Positions 44,269 through 44,566 of a DNA stretch of 44,566 nt are shown piece after piece. The stretch is from Shewanella sairae (lineage in GTDB: Bacteria > Pseudomonadota > Gammaproteobacteria > Enterobacterales > Shewanellaceae): the NCBI RefSeq assembly GCF_023283535.1, contig NZ_JAKILT010000046.1:1-44566 (forward strand), given 5' to 3'. Position 1 is the stretch's first letter; each line of letters begins with the position of its first letter. The position numbers were made by a program, and so were the translations under genes. The notes under the pieces are model-generated. The model worked only from the letters and a program-made list of their open reading frames with translations, made no database searches and had not been told where the DNA came from.

Positions 44269-44566
44269 ATGTTGCATACTAACAATCCAATCATTAAACA
44301 CAAAGCTGGTTTACTTAATTTAGCTGAAGAACTCGGTAACGTTTCTAGAGCTTGTAAAGTCATGGGTGTATCAAGAGATACATTTTACCGTTATCAAGAA
44401 CTGGTTGAGGACGGTGGACTCGATGGGTTAATCGAAAAGACCCGAAGAACGCCCAATCTAAAAAATAGAGTCGATGAAGCAACGGAACAATCAGTCATAA
44501 AATATGCCACAGACTATCCAGCACATGGCCAACACAGAACAAGCAATGAGCTACGTAAGCTTGGCA
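44269..44566 (+). CDS. IS481-family transposase, N-terminal part
   Basis: 99 codons before the window edge, no stop. The translation shows an N-terminal helix-turn-helix (LAEELGNVSRACKVMGVSRDT), then 'FYRYQELVEDGGLDGLIEK', 'NLKNRVDEA' and 'YPAHGQHRTSNELRK', a pattern I recognise from IS481-family transposases. The catalytic DDE domain would follow beyond the edge. AAGG is 8 bases upstream of the ATG. Confidence 0.85.
   Translation, partial: MLHTNNPIIKHKAGLLNLAEELGNVSRACKVMGVSRDTFYRYQELVEDGGLDGLIEKTRRTPNLKNRVDEATEQSVIKYATDYPAHGQHRTSNELRKLG

Larger units (their letters stand above)
44164..44566 (+). mobile_element. IS481-family insertion sequence, left end (runs off the window)
   Basis: The element starts with TGT at 44164, as is usual for the family, immediately next to fliN sequence. 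It carries a transposase gene on the plus strand, opposite to the fli operon. The right end, its inverted repeat and the target duplication are outside the window. The left-end boundary is inferred from the restored fliN codon and the TGT terminus. Confidence 0.75.

Noticed and set aside
44178..44363. Minus-strand frame of 61 codons at the right edge
   Set aside because: Shadow of the IS transposase gene and its leader, which reads well on the plus strand.

Overview
The window looks like a chromosomal segment from a marine gammaproteobacterium, most likely of the order Alteromonadales (relatives of Shewanella, Pseudoalteromonas, Alteromonas or Catenovulum). The grounds are moderate-to-low GC, the gene order fliNOPQR-flhBAFG-fliA-cheYZAB-parC-parP-cheW (the polar-flagellum and chemotaxis order of Vibrio, Shewanella and Pseudoalteromonas), a ParC/ParP pair for polar chemotaxis arrays, and REP-like palindromes. 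The genus is an inference.

Left third (about 1-20240, almost all on the minus strand). Transcription runs from high to low coordinates. It starts with a polysaccharide export and assembly set: a 922-residue Wza-like SLBB protein, a short initiating sugar-phosphate transferase, a Wzz-like co-polymerase, a Wzy-like polymerase and three GT2 glycosyltransferases. It continues into a complete-looking type II secretion-like set in the order G-E-F-H-I-J-K, then L/PilN-like, M/PilO-like, C/PilP-like and a lipoprotein secretin. The second half of that order mirrors pilN-O-P-Q. No flippase (Wzx), tyrosine kinase, pilotin, GspN or prepilin peptidase is present. Hairpins separate some genes (after wza, after the sugar transferase, after the last glycosyltransferase), so expression is probably stepped. 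REP-like palindromes follow the secretin.

Middle (20241-26934). An intergenic region of about 780 bp holds candidate promoters in both directions. Then comes a POT-family peptide transporter (+), a 7-bp tandem repeat starting at its stop codon and a strong terminator. An RssB-like response regulator with a degenerate phosphatase domain and an MlaA-like protein without a lipobox follow on the minus strand. A divergent intergenic region carries a long imperfect inverted repeat. It leads to a FliK-like protein and a small FlhB C-terminal-domain protein (+).

Right part (26935-44163, minus strand) is the flagellar and chemotaxis block. It holds a DUF2802-type protein, CheW, ParP, ParC, a small membrane protein, CheB, CheA, CheZ, CheY, FliA, FlhG, FlhF, FlhA, FlhB, FliR, FliQ, FliP, FliO and the C-terminal part of FliN. 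A good sigma-54 promoter lies upstream of flhA. FliN is cut at its 5' side by an IS481-family insertion sequence whose transposase runs off the right edge.

The most interesting points are the polysaccharide/type II-like secretion locus with its hybrid pil/gsp layout, three CheY-docking-like motifs at an exact 40-residue period in the CheA linker, and the insertion that removes the N-terminus of fliN.
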